From the NCBI RefSeq assembly GCF_015356825.1, contig NZ_JAACYW010000023.1:1-64000 (forward strand): 64,000 bases of DNA. Reading direction: 5' to 3'. A program made the position numbers and the translations under genes. The notes below the pieces were generated by a model. The model did no database searches. It was not told where the DNA came from and saw only the letters and a program-made list of their open reading frames with translations. This DNA comes from Catenulispora rubra (GTDB lineage: Bacteria > Actinomycetota > Actinomycetes > Streptomycetales > Catenulisporaceae). Below are positions 9,704 to 17,229 of this stretch, one piece after another. Position 1 is the stretch's first letter; the number at the start of each line of letters is the position of its first letter.

Positions 9704-10518
9704 TCAACACAGAAGACTTCGACGACATGATCGACGACGAGGAGGTGTTCGCCGGCCTGCGACGCTCCGTCGCCGGGGCGACCCTGCCCACCAGCGCCGC
9801 CGACGTGGCGGTCCTCGGCCGCCGCACCCGCAACCGGCACCGCGCCCTGGCCGCCGGCATCGGGACGAGCGCGGCGGCGCTCGTCGCGGCGGTCGGGGTG
9901 CTGGCGCCGTCGGCGGGGACGGGGGCCGGCGGCACGTCGACAGCCAAGAACCCTGTGACGCTCGACATCCAGGACGCCGGCTTCACGCTCCAGAAGCATG
10001 CGGACGGCGTCGTCGACCTGACGATGCAGGAGGTGTTCGACCCCGCCAAGCTCCAGGCCGCGCTGACCAAGGCCGGCATCAAGAGCGATGTCCAGGATGT
10101 GAGGATGCCGTCCGACTGGCCGGCCATGACGCCGATCGACTGCGCGGCGTCCGCGGGTGTCGAGCGGGACGAGAAGGCGATCTCCGAGGCGCTCGAGAAC
10201 ACGCCGCACGGGATGCCGCCCAACCTCGGCCCCGGGGGGCAGGCGAGGCGCGTGCCGAATCTGGACGCGCCATCCGTGCCACGTGGGCCCGGCTCTTCGG
10301 GTCCGGCGATCACCAAGCCGACCGGCGAGGGCTCGCCCGTCCTGTACGAGTTCCGCCCCGGAACGCTGCCGGCCGAGGACGTGGTCGCGCTTTTCCGGTT
10401 CGACTTCACCGGCAAGGCCGAGCACCGGATGTCGATGCTCGTCATCCTGACCGGCATGCCGGGCAAGTGCGTGCCGGTACCGGCGGGCAGCCCCGAGGCG
10501 ATGAAGTCGCGCTTCTGA
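9700..10518 (+). CDS. Single-pass membrane protein, probable sigma-factor partner
   Basis: 272 residues. The cytoplasmic N-terminus of about 50 residues (DFDDMIDDEEVFAGLRR) precedes one membrane helix (ALAAGIGTSAAALVAAVGVL, about residues 48-68) and an extracytoplasmic domain of no recognised family. It is coupled to the sigma gene by a 4-base GTGA overlap, with GGGAGG upstream. Position and layout fit an anti-sigma-like regulator, but no zinc-binding HxxxCxxC motif is seen, so the role is inferred from context only. Confidence 0.7.
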   Translation: MINTEDFDDMIDDEEVFAGLRRSVAGATLPTSAADVAVLGRRTRNRHRALAAGIGTSAAALVAAVGVLAPSAGTGAGGTSTAKNPVTLDIQDAGFTLQKHADGVVDLTMQEVFDPAKLQAALTKAGIKSDVQDVRMPSDWPAMTPIDCAASAGVERDEKAISEALENTPHGMPPNLGPGGQARRVPNLDAPSVPRGPGSSGPAITKPTGEGSPVLYEFRPGTLPAEDVVALFRFDFTGKAEHRMSMLVILTGMPGKCVPVPAGSPEAMKSRF

Positions 10519-10542
10519 CCGCCGCCATCCTTACCGCCGCTC

Positions 10543-12078
10543 TCACCGCAGCTCGCGCTTGAGCACCTTCCCCAGGGAGCTGCGCGGGAACGCCTCGACC
10601 ACCTCGACATGCCGCGGCACCTTGTAGTTGGCGAGGCGTTCCCGGGCGTGCGCGATCAGCGCGTCCGGCTCGATCCGCTGCCCCGGCACCGCGATCACGA
10701 ACGCCTTCCCCACCTCGCCGAGCCGCGGGTCCGGGACGCCGACCACCGCTGCCTCCTGGACGCCCGGGAACGTCAGCAGCACCTGTTCGATCTCCGCCGG
10801 GTAGGCGTTGAACCCGCCGCAGATGAACATGTCCTTGATCCGGTCGGTGATCCGCAGGTTCCCCGCCGCGTCCAGCTCCCCGACGTCGCCGGTGTGCAGC
10901 CAGCCGTCGGAGTCGATCGCCTCGGCGGTGGCCGCCTCGTCCTCGAAGTAGCCGCGCATCACGTTGTAGCCGCGCACCAGGATCTCGCCGGTGTCCTCGG
11001 CGGTCCGCACCTCGACGCCGTCGATCGCGCGTCCTGAGGTGCGTGCGACGACCTCGGGGTCGTCGCCGTCGCGGGACATGGTCACCACGCCGGTCGCCTC
11101 GGTCAGGCCGTAGGCGGTGATCACCGTCGACAGGCCCAGCGTGTCCCGCATCCGCTCGATCAGCTCCACCGGGATCACCGCCGCGCCGGTCGCCGCCGCC
11201 CGCAGGGAGCTGAGATCGTGCTTGGCCAGGTCCGGGTGCGCCAGCAGCATCTGGTACACCGCCGGGGCCGCCGGGAACACCGTGATCTGCTCGCGCTCGA
11301 TCGTCGCGAACAGCGCCTCGGCGTCGAACGAGGCCAGCGGGACCATCGTCGCCCCGCGCGTCAGGCAGGCCAGGATCCCGGCCTTGTAGCCGAACGTGTG
11401 CGAGAACGGGTTCGCGATCAGATAGCGGTCCCCGGCGCGCAGGCCGACTATCTCCGACCACTGATGGAAGGCGCGCGTCGTCTGTCCGTGCGTGGTCTGC
11501 ACGCCCTTCGGCGCACCGGTGGTCCCGGACGTGAAGAACAGGTCGCCGGGCGAATCAGGGGTCAGCGACGCCGCGACCTCGTCGAACACCGGCGCCGGCA
11601 CCTTCATCCCCGGCGCCCGGAACTGCCGGCGCGAAACCACCGGCGGCATCCCGCCGTCGGTGAACGCGGTCATGACCTCCAGATCCGGCAGCTCGTCACG
11701 GATCGAAGCCAGCTGCCCTACGTAGTCCACGCCCAGGAACTCCCCGGAGACCGCGGCCAGCTTCGTCCGCGACTTCTCCAGGATGGAGCCGACCTCGGCC
11801 GCCTTCAGCCGGGTGTTCAGCGGCACCAGGATCGCGCCGACCGACACCGCGCCGAGCGCCGTGACGATCCACTCCGCCGAGTTCGGGGCCCAGATCGCCA
11901 CGCGGTCGCCGGGCGCCACGCCCCAGGCGATCATCGCCCGGCCCGCTTGCCTCACGCGGGCGGCGAGCTCGGCGAACGTGAGGCGCTGCTCCCCGTCGAC
12001 CACCGCCTCCCGCTCGCCGTGGTCGGCGGCGGCCCGCGCCACCAGGTCCGGGATCGTCGTGCCGAGCTGCACCGTCAT
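10543..12078 (-). CDS. FadD3-like acyl-CoA ligase (AMP-forming)
   Basis: A 511-residue adenylate-forming enzyme. The phosphate-binding loop is FFTSGTTGAPKG, followed by NPFSHTFGYKAGILACL, TAYGLTEATG, DGWLHTGDVGELD, RITDRIKDMFICGGFNAYPAE and the C-terminal catalytic lysine region SLGKVLKRELR. These blocks closely resemble remembered actinobacterial FadD3, which activates the indanedione propionate left from steroid rings C/D; that substrate assignment is inference. The start at 12078 (MTVQLG) gives the normal family length. It is divergent from a thiolase operon across operator-like site B. Confidence 0.9.
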   Translation of the reverse strand: MTVQLGTTIPDLVARAAADHGEREAVVDGEQRLTFAELAARVRQAGRAMIAWGVAPGDRVAIWAPNSAEWIVTALGAVSVGAILVPLNTRLKAAEVGSILEKSRTKLAAVSGEFLGVDYVGQLASIRDELPDLEVMTAFTDGGMPPVVSRRQFRAPGMKVPAPVFDEVAASLTPDSPGDLFFTSGTTGAPKGVQTTHGQTTRAFHQWSEIVGLRAGDRYLIANPFSHTFGYKAGILACLTRGATMVPLASFDAEALFATIEREQITVFPAAPAVYQMLLAHPDLAKHDLSSLRAAATGAAVIPVELIERMRDTLGLSTVITAYGLTEATGVVTMSRDGDDPEVVARTSGRAIDGVEVRTAEDTGEILVRGYNVMRGYFEDEAATAEAIDSDGWLHTGDVGELDAAGNLRITDRIKDMFICGGFNAYPAEIEQVLLTFPGVQEAAVVGVPDPRLGEVGKAFVIAVPGQRIEPDALIAHARERLANYKVPRHVEVVEAFPRSSLGKVLKRELR

Positions 12079-12166
12079 GTTCAGCGGCCTTTCGCACAGA
12101 GGAACGCAGAGGAACGCACAAGGGAACTTGGCTCTGGCACCGTGCCGGGGCCCATGATAGGCAGAT

Positions 12167-12185
12167 ATCTGACGCAGCGTCAGAT
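12167..12185. promoter_or_regulatory. Operator-like palindrome, site B
   Basis: A perfect ATCTGAC-GCAGC-GTCAGAT repeat between the divergent acyl-CoA ligase (start 12078) and thiolase (start 12196). It lies 11 bases before the thiolase ATG, just ahead of its GGAAGG ribosome-binding site. Confidence 0.75.
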
Positions 12186-12195
12186 AGGAAGGTGT

Positions 12196-13353
12196 ATGAA
12201 TCCGACGCCCTTGAAGGACCGGGCCGCCATCGTCGGCATCGGCCAGACCGAGTTCGCCAAACACCTTGAGCCGTCAGAGAAAGCGCTCGCCTGCCGGGCC
12301 ATCGCCATGGCGCTGGACGACGCCGGCATCGCCGCCCACGAGGTGGACGCGTTCGCCGCGTACACGATGGAGGCCACCGACGAGGTCGAGATCGCCAAGG
12401 CGGTCGGCGCCGGAGACGTCACCTTCTTCTCCCGCGTGGGCTTCGGCGGCGGCGGATCCTGCGCCACCGTCGGCCACCTGGCGATGGCGATCGCCACCGG
12501 CCAGGCGAGCGTGGGCGTCGCGTGGCGCTCCCGCAAGCGGGGTAGCGGCCCGCGGCCGTGGACCGACACCGTGAACCAGCTCGCCACGCCGGCGCAGTGG
12601 ACCCGGCCCTTCGGGCTGCTGCGGCCGGTCGACGAGATCGCGGTCCTGGCCCGCCGGTACATGCACGAGTACGGCATGACCCGCGAGCAGTTGGGCGCGG
12701 TGGCCGTCGCCTGCCGCAACCGGGCCAACGCCAATCCGGCGGCGATCATGTACGAGCGGCCGCTGACCATGGACGACTATCTCAGTGCTCGCATGATCTC
12801 GGATCCGTTGTGCCTGTTCGACAACTGCCTGGAGACCGACGGCGCGCTGGCCGTCGTCATGGTCTCGGCCGAGCGGGCCCGGGACTGCCGCGGCGAGCCG
12901 GTCTACGTCCACGCCTTCGGTCAGGGCCTGCCGGCCCAGCACCACGGCATGGTCAATTACTGGAACGACGACCCGCTGGCCGGGCCGTCGTGGACCGCGG
13001 CGAGACAGCTGTGGAAACACGCCGACTTCGGCCCCGCCGACGTGGACGTGGCGCAGATCTACGACGCCTTCACGCCGCTGATCCCGCTGTCCCTGGAGGG
13101 CTACGGCTTCTGCGGCAAGGGCGAGGGCGCGGCCTTCGCCGACGACGGCGGGCTCGAACTGTCCGGCCGGCTGCCGATCAACACCTCCGGCGGCGGCCTG
13201 TCCGAGGCCTACGTGCACGGCTTCAACCTGATCAACGAGGGCGTCCGGCAGCTGCGCGGCACCTCCACGAACCAGGTCGCCGGGGCCTCGACATGCCTGG
13301 TCACCGCAGGCGAAGCTGTACCCACGTCGGCCGTCCTGCTGCGCCGGGGCTGA
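12196..13353 (+). CDS. Thiolase-fold lipid-transfer protein (Ltp/SCP-x-like)
   Basis: 385 residues starting MNPTPLKDRAAIVGIG. It has the thiolase layout: a Cys in the nucleophile region (GGGGSCATVG, Cys89), QIYDAFTPLIPLSLEGYGFC, and a late NTSGGGLSEAYVHGFN with histidine. Non-thiolytic thiolase-like proteins of this type (Ltp2 in steroid side-chain degradation) work with a DUF35 partner as aldolases. Here the next gene, 36 bases downstream, encodes exactly such a DUF35 protein. True thiolysis is the alternative. Operator-like site B is immediately upstream. Confidence 0.85.
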   Translation: MNPTPLKDRAAIVGIGQTEFAKHLEPSEKALACRAIAMALDDAGIAAHEVDAFAAYTMEATDEVEIAKAVGAGDVTFFSRVGFGGGGSCATVGHLAMAIATGQASVGVAWRSRKRGSGPRPWTDTVNQLATPAQWTRPFGLLRPVDEIAVLARRYMHEYGMTREQLGAVAVACRNRANANPAAIMYERPLTMDDYLSARMISDPLCLFDNCLETDGALAVVMVSAERARDCRGEPVYVHAFGQGLPAQHHGMVNYWNDDPLAGPSWTAARQLWKHADFGPADVDVAQIYDAFTPLIPLSLEGYGFCGKGEGAAFADDGGLELSGRLPINTSGGGLSEAYVHGFNLINEGVRQLRGTSTNQVAGASTCLVTAGEAVPTSAVLLRRG

Positions 13354-13389
13354 CCGCACCGCACCGCACCGAACGGAGGGTCACCCACG

Positions 13390-13812
13390 ATGCTCAAACC
13401 GCTCGTCGACGACGACGGCGCGCCGTACTTCGAGTACGCCGCCAAGGGCGAACTGCGCATGCAGACGTGCGCGAACTGCGGCGAGGTGCTGTTCCCGCCG
13501 CGGCCGATGTGCCCGAGGTGTCAGGGCACTGAGTTCGAGTGGAAGCTGATGTCCGGCCGCGGGCACGTCTGGTCCTACGCGGTGCCGCGTCCGCCGCTGC
13601 TGCCGGACTACGCGGCGCTGGCGCCGTATCCGGTGGTCGTCGTGGAGCTGGCGGAGGACCGGCGGCTGCGGTTGGTCGGGAACCTCGTGGCGTCCGAGGG
13701 CGCCGCGATCAACTCGGTGGATCCGGCGACGATCGAGATCGGGCAGCCGGTGCGCGCCGTGTTCCAGGAGATCGAAGGGGTTTTCGTGGCGGCCTGGACG
13801 CCGGATGAGTGA
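13390..13812 (+). CDS. Zn-ribbon / OB-fold DUF35 protein
   Basis: 140 residues. The zinc ribbon is CANC-x10-CPRC, with C27, C30, C41 and C44. An OB-fold follows (GRGHVWSYAVPRPPLLPDY, PYPVVVVELAED, IEIGQPVRAVFQEIEG). GGAGG lies upstream of the ATG. DUF35 proteins are obligate partners of thiolase-fold enzymes, shaping the active site and the acyl-CoA channel. The gene overlaps the following crotonase by 8 bases, so all three are probably made together. Confidence 0.9.
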   Translation: MLKPLVDDDGAPYFEYAAKGELRMQTCANCGEVLFPPRPMCPRCQGTEFEWKLMSGRGHVWSYAVPRPPLLPDYAALAPYPVVVVELAEDRRLRLVGNLVASEGAAINSVDPATIEIGQPVRAVFQEIEGVFVAAWTPDE

Positions 13813-14596
13813 CTTGGAGTTCAGTACCCTCCTGTACGAGGAACGGGACGGCGTCGCGTGGGTGACGCTGAACCGCCCGGAGCGCCACAACGCCTTCGAT
13901 CTGGCGATGGCGGACGAATTCCACAGGCTGTGGAAAACGTTGCGGCACCGCGACTCCGTGCGCTGCGTGGTGCTGACCGGCAGCGGCGACAAGGCCTTCT
14001 GCACCGGGATCGACCGGGACGCGGTGGTGCCGCAGCCGTCGTCGCCGTTCATGGTCGACGACCCCGGCATGGCGCTGGGACCGAAGACCGCCGACCTGTG
14101 GAAGCCGGTCATCGCGGCGGTCAACGGGATGGCCTGCGGCGGGGCGTTCTACCTGCTCGGCGAGTGCGAGTTCCTGATCGCCGCCGAGCACGCCACGTTC
14201 TTCGATCCGCACGTCACCTACGGCATGGTGATGGCGTACGAGGCCGTGCACCTCGCGCAGCGCATGCCGCACGGCGAGCTGGCGCGCCTGGCGCTGCTCG
14301 GCACGGCCGAGCGCATGACCGCGCGGCGCGCCTACGAGATCGGCTTCGTCAGCGAAGTGGTGCCGGACAACGCGGCGCTGCTGGCGGCGGCCGAGCAGGC
14401 GGCGCGGACCATCGCCGAATCCGAACCCGCCGCGGTCGAGGGCACGGTGCGCGCGGTCTGGGCGGCGCGCGAGATGGCCAAGGCGCAGGCGCTGGGGCTG
14501 GCGCCGCATCTGGTGCGGCTCGGCAACCTCGGCGCGGAGCAGCAGGCGGAGCTGTTCGCGGCGCGGGCCAAGGGCGGCGGCTGGCGTCCCCGCTGA
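13805..14596 (+). CDS. Enoyl-CoA hydratase/isomerase family protein
   Basis: A 263-residue crotonase. It has an oxyanion-hole segment (GDKAFCTGIDRDAV), NGMACGGAFYLLGECEFLIAAE and FFDPHVTYGMVMAYE. The usual second catalytic glutamate region is replaced by HVTYGMV, so hydratase, isomerase or hydrolase activity cannot be chosen. Its ATG overlaps the DUF35 stop region. It is the third gene of the thiolase-DUF35-crotonase operon. Confidence 0.87.
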   Translation: MSDLEFSTLLYEERDGVAWVTLNRPERHNAFDLAMADEFHRLWKTLRHRDSVRCVVLTGSGDKAFCTGIDRDAVVPQPSSPFMVDDPGMALGPKTADLWKPVIAAVNGMACGGAFYLLGECEFLIAAEHATFFDPHVTYGMVMAYEAVHLAQRMPHGELARLALLGTAERMTARRAYEIGFVSEVVPDNAALLAAAEQAARTIAESEPAAVEGTVRAVWAAREMAKAQALGLAPHLVRLGNLGAEQQAELFAARAKGGGWRPR

Positions 14597-14970
14597 GGCG
14601 CCGAGGCGGGTCGCCAGCCTTTCGCCGCTGGGGCGAAACGCTGGCCGGGTTCGAGCCCTGACTCGTAATCTGCATGTCGCAGTCAAGGCGTGGGTGGCCG
14701 CGGGATCGGCACCCACAGCCCGGTTGACGATCCCCCCGGGTCAGCCGGGATCGCGGCTGGAGCCGTGTCGGGCTCCAGCCGCTTCTTCGTGTCCGCAATC
14801 GGTATTCGATTGCTGACATACCGCAACCGCCGGCGGTAACGATTTCGCCGGTATTCAGTCTTCAGCGCAAACCATGGTCATTTCCAGCCTGGAAGCGCTA
14901 CCTTCGACGCACGATGGCGGCCGAGTCATCCCGCCGACCCGGCCGTCATCGTTCTGCCGGCGCGTGGGGA
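14597..14970. other. 374-bp intergenic region with terminator and tRNA-like fragment
   Basis: No coding potential is seen. After the crotonase stop there are GC-rich inverted segments and a T-arm-like GGGTTCGAGCCC (14648-14659). Next comes a 23-base stretch resembling the anticodon loop and 3' anticodon stem of a tRNA-Thr(CGT) (14660-14682). A rho-independent-like hairpin is at 14753-14782. The remainder up to 14970 is AT-richer than its neighbours and shows no further feature. Confidence 0.5.
14753..14787 (+). terminator. Hairpin terminator
   Basis: A 12-bp perfect stem (GCGGCTGGAGCC with GGCTCCAGCCGC) and a 6-base loop, followed by TTCTT. It lies about 155 bases beyond the crotonase stop in the sense direction. 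Confidence 0.7.
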
Positions 14971-15489
14971 TCAGGCGGGCAGCCGCATGGAGTCGGCGGG
15001 CGAGGCCCCCGGTGCCGCGGCTACCGGTGCCCCCGTCGGAGCCGGGATCGCGGCCGGCAGCACCGTCGCCATCGGCACCGCCACCGGCAGGTTCAGCGGC
15101 GTCGCGGTGCGCGGCGGCCGCAGGCTCCGGTGCGGCTCGCCGGCGGCCCCGGACCCGTTCGGCGCGGGCAGCCCGCAGCTGGCCGTCTCACCGTCCGCCG
15201 GCTGCGCCTGGCCGTAGATCCGGGGCTGGTGCTGCGCGGCCCGGCTCAGGGCCGCGGCCAGCCGCCGGGCGGCCGTCGGGCTGATGCGGCCCACCGTCAC
15301 CATCGGCCGTCCGTACACGTTCACGTCACCCCGCAAGCGCGGGATCTCCCCGGCCAGCCCGAGGGCCGCCAGGGCGGAGCGCAAGAGCTCCGTGGCCTCG
15401 ATGGCCTCGGCCCACGCCAGGCCTAAAAAGGGTTCGTCGTCCCCGCCGCCGGCGGGGTCGTTCTGCGGTACTGCGGCGGATTCGCCCAT
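14971..15489 (-). CDS. Hypothetical protein with Pro/Ala-rich tail
   Basis: About 172 residues, with no family recognised. The N-terminal half looks folded (FLGLAWAEAIEATELLRSAL, RGDVNVYGRPMVTVGRIS, TAARRLAAALSRAA); the C-terminal half is Pro/Ala/Thr-rich and likely disordered. The start at 15489 (MGES) has GGAGGA at a workable distance; the in-frame ATG at 15498 is almost touching it. It is divergent from an SDR gene. No signal peptide or membrane segment is visible. Confidence 0.55.
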   Translation of the reverse strand: MGESAAVPQNDPAGGGDDEPFLGLAWAEAIEATELLRSALAALGLAGEIPRLRGDVNVYGRPMVTVGRISPTAARRLAAALSRAAQHQPRIYGQAQPADGETASCGLPAPNGSGAAGEPHRSLRPPRTATPLNLPVAVPMATVLPAAIPAPTGAPVAAAPGASPADSMRLPA

Positions 15490-15609
15490 CGTCGTCATCT
15501 CCTCCGGACTGTGCAAGAGTCGACAACGCACATCGGTCACGGTCAATCGACCGAACAGGTGATAGGGAAGTGCTTCCGAGTAAAAGCCGCCTCTGATACA
15601 CACGGAGGT

Positions 15610-16380
15610 GTGACGTCGTTCACCGGACGGGTCGCCGTCGTCACCGGCGGGACCAAGGGCATCGGACGGGCGGTCGCGGCGCGCTTCGAAGCCGCCGGAG
15701 CCACCGTGGTGACGCTCGCACGGACCGAGCCGGCGCAGGCCGTCGGCCGCTTCATCGCCGCCGATCTGGCCTCGCCGGTCGCCATCCGGGCCGCCTTCGC
15801 GGCCATCGAGGACGAGTTCGGGCGCGTGGACGTGCTCGTCAACAACGCCGGCGGCGCGCGGCCGGGCCGGGCGCTGGACTACCCCGAGGACGCGGCCCGC
15901 GCCGCGTTCGATCTCAACGTGCTGGGTGTCCTGCACGCCGCGCAGTGCATGTACCCGCTGACGCCCGAGCACGGCGGCGCCTCCATCGTGAACATCGGCT
16001 CGGTGGCCGGGACCCGGCCGAGCCCCGGCACGGCCGTCTACGGCGCCGCCAAGGCCGCGCTGGCATCGCTCACCAAGAGCCTGGCGCTTGAGTGGGCGCC
16101 GCGGGTGCGGGTGAACTGCGTGGTGCCCGGGCCGGTGCTCACCGAGTCGCTGACCGCGTACTACGGCGGCCCGGAGGCTGCGGCGCTGGTCGGGCAGGGG
16201 CTGCCGATGGGACGGATGGCCGAGCCTGCGGACATCGCCGGGGCCTGCCTCTACCTGGCCTCCGACGAGGCCGGCCAGGTTTCCGGCGCGGAACTGCTGG
16301 TGCACGGCGGCGGTGAGGCGCCGCGCTTCAACCGCGAGTCCGGGGCGGCGGGCCGCGGTATCGCGACAGCCGGGACGTGA
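15610..16380 (+). CDS. SDR family oxidoreductase
   Basis: 256 residues. The motif TGGTKGIG is near residues 12-19, NNAG near 79, IVNIGSVAGTRP supplies the catalytic Ser, and YGAAK gives Tyr/Lys. The C-terminus (SGAELLVHGGGEAP) is FabG-like. GTG 15610 is the start that fits the family N-terminus, although GGAGG (15604-15608) is closer than usual; there is no better in-frame start nearby. It lies 106 bases upstream of the TetR gene. Probably an alcohol/ketone dehydrogenase of the same catabolic set. Confidence 0.85.
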   Translation: MTSFTGRVAVVTGGTKGIGRAVAARFEAAGATVVTLARTEPAQAVGRFIAADLASPVAIRAAFAAIEDEFGRVDVLVNNAGGARPGRALDYPEDAARAAFDLNVLGVLHAAQCMYPLTPEHGGASIVNIGSVAGTRPSPGTAVYGAAKAALASLTKSLALEWAPRVRVNCVVPGPVLTESLTAYYGGPEAAALVGQGLPMGRMAEPADIAGACLYLASDEAGQVSGAELLVHGGGEAPRFNRESGAAGRGIATAGT

Positions 16381-16474
16381 CGAGCATGATAACGAATCCC
16401 GATCATGGACAACCACCCAGGGCAGCATTGGCTGATCAAGAAACCAAAGTGCCGGGTAAGGGGTCCACACCGCA

Positions 16475-16495
16475 TAAACTGACGACATGACAGCT
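16475..16495. promoter_or_regulatory. Candidate leaderless promoter and weak operator over the TetR start
   Basis: TAAACT (16475-16480) lies 6 bases before the ATG at 16487, the spacing expected when transcription starts at the start codon, and no ribosome-binding site is visible. AACTGAC-GACAT-GACAGCT (16477-16495) matches the operator consensus with one mismatch in the right core and covers the ATG, suggesting autoregulation. No clear -35 box is seen. Confidence 0.45.
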
Positions 16496-17140
16496 CAGCA
16501 AGTGCGCACCGTCGACGGGCGGATCGCGGGCAAGCGCGGCCAGGCCACCCGGGCCCGGCTGCTGGAGTGCCTCGGCGAGATGCTCGTCGGGCAGCCGTAC
16601 CGCTCGATCACGGTGATCGACGTGGCCCGGCTGGCCGGCACCTCCCCGGCCACGTTCTACCAGTACTTCCCGGACATCGAGTCGGCGATCATCGAGATCG
16701 CCAACGACATGGCCAAGGACGGCGCGCACCTGAAGGAGCTCGCGGACGGCCGCACCTGGTCCGGCCGGGCCGGCATGCAGGCCGCCGAGGCACTGGTCGA
16801 CGGGTTCCTGGAGTTCTGGAACGAGCACGAGGCGATCCTGCGCGTGGTGGACCTGGCCACCGCCGAGGGCGACAAGCGCTTCCACAAGATCCGCATGAAG
16901 ATCCTGAACAACGTCACCATCTCCCTGGCCGACGCGATCACCGAGCTGCAGTCCGCCGGCAAGGCCGACGCCGTGATGCCGCCGACCGCGACCGCCGGCG
17001 CGCTGGTGGCGATGCTGGCCTCGATCTCGGCGCACCAGCGGGTCTTCGAGGCCTGGAGCATCAAGCTGGCCGAGCTGCGCGCGGCGATGATCGGGTTGGT
17101 GTTCATGGGCATCACGCAGAAGAAGCCGGTCGCGGTCTAG
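16487..17140 (+). CDS. TetR family transcriptional regulator
   Basis: 217 residues. An N-terminal DNA-binding domain (GQATRARLLECLGEMLV, then SITVIDVARLAGTSPATFYQYFPD, written in two parts: SITVIDVARLAG and TSPATFYQYF) is followed by an all-helical ligand-binding domain. It sits centrally in the catabolic locus, and its start codon is overlapped by an imperfect copy of the CTGAC-N5-GTCAG motif. It is therefore the best local candidate for the regulator of that motif. The ligand is probably an acyl-CoA or pathway intermediate, by analogy with KstR/KstR2-type regulators; this is inference. Confidence 0.88.
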   Translation: MTAQQVRTVDGRIAGKRGQATRARLLECLGEMLVGQPYRSITVIDVARLAGTSPATFYQYFPDIESAIIEIANDMAKDGAHLKELADGRTWSGRAGMQAAEALVDGFLEFWNEHEAILRVVDLATAEGDKRFHKIRMKILNNVTISLADAITELQSAGKADAVMPPTATAGALVAMLASISAHQRVFEAWSIKLAELRAAMIGLVFMGITQKKPVAV

Positions 17141-17183
17141 CGCCACGGCCTGCCTTCGGATTAGCTCCCGGAGGAAGGGGAAA

Positions 17184-17202
17184 CCCTGACCCCGAGTCAG
17201 AT
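17184..17202. promoter_or_regulatory. Operator-like palindrome, site G
   Basis: CCCTGAC-CCCGA-GTCAGAT, with perfect 5-bp cores, lies in the 89-bp gap between the TetR gene and the acyl-CoA ligase gene that starts at 17230. Confidence 0.65.
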
Positions 17203-17229
17203 CGGTACCCATCCCTGCAGGGAGCTCCG

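Noticed and set aside
14640-14700. A complete tRNA gene
   Set aside because: T-arm-like and anticodon-like pieces are present, but the acceptor and 5' anticodon stems do not pair in either direction. Kept only as a possible fragment.
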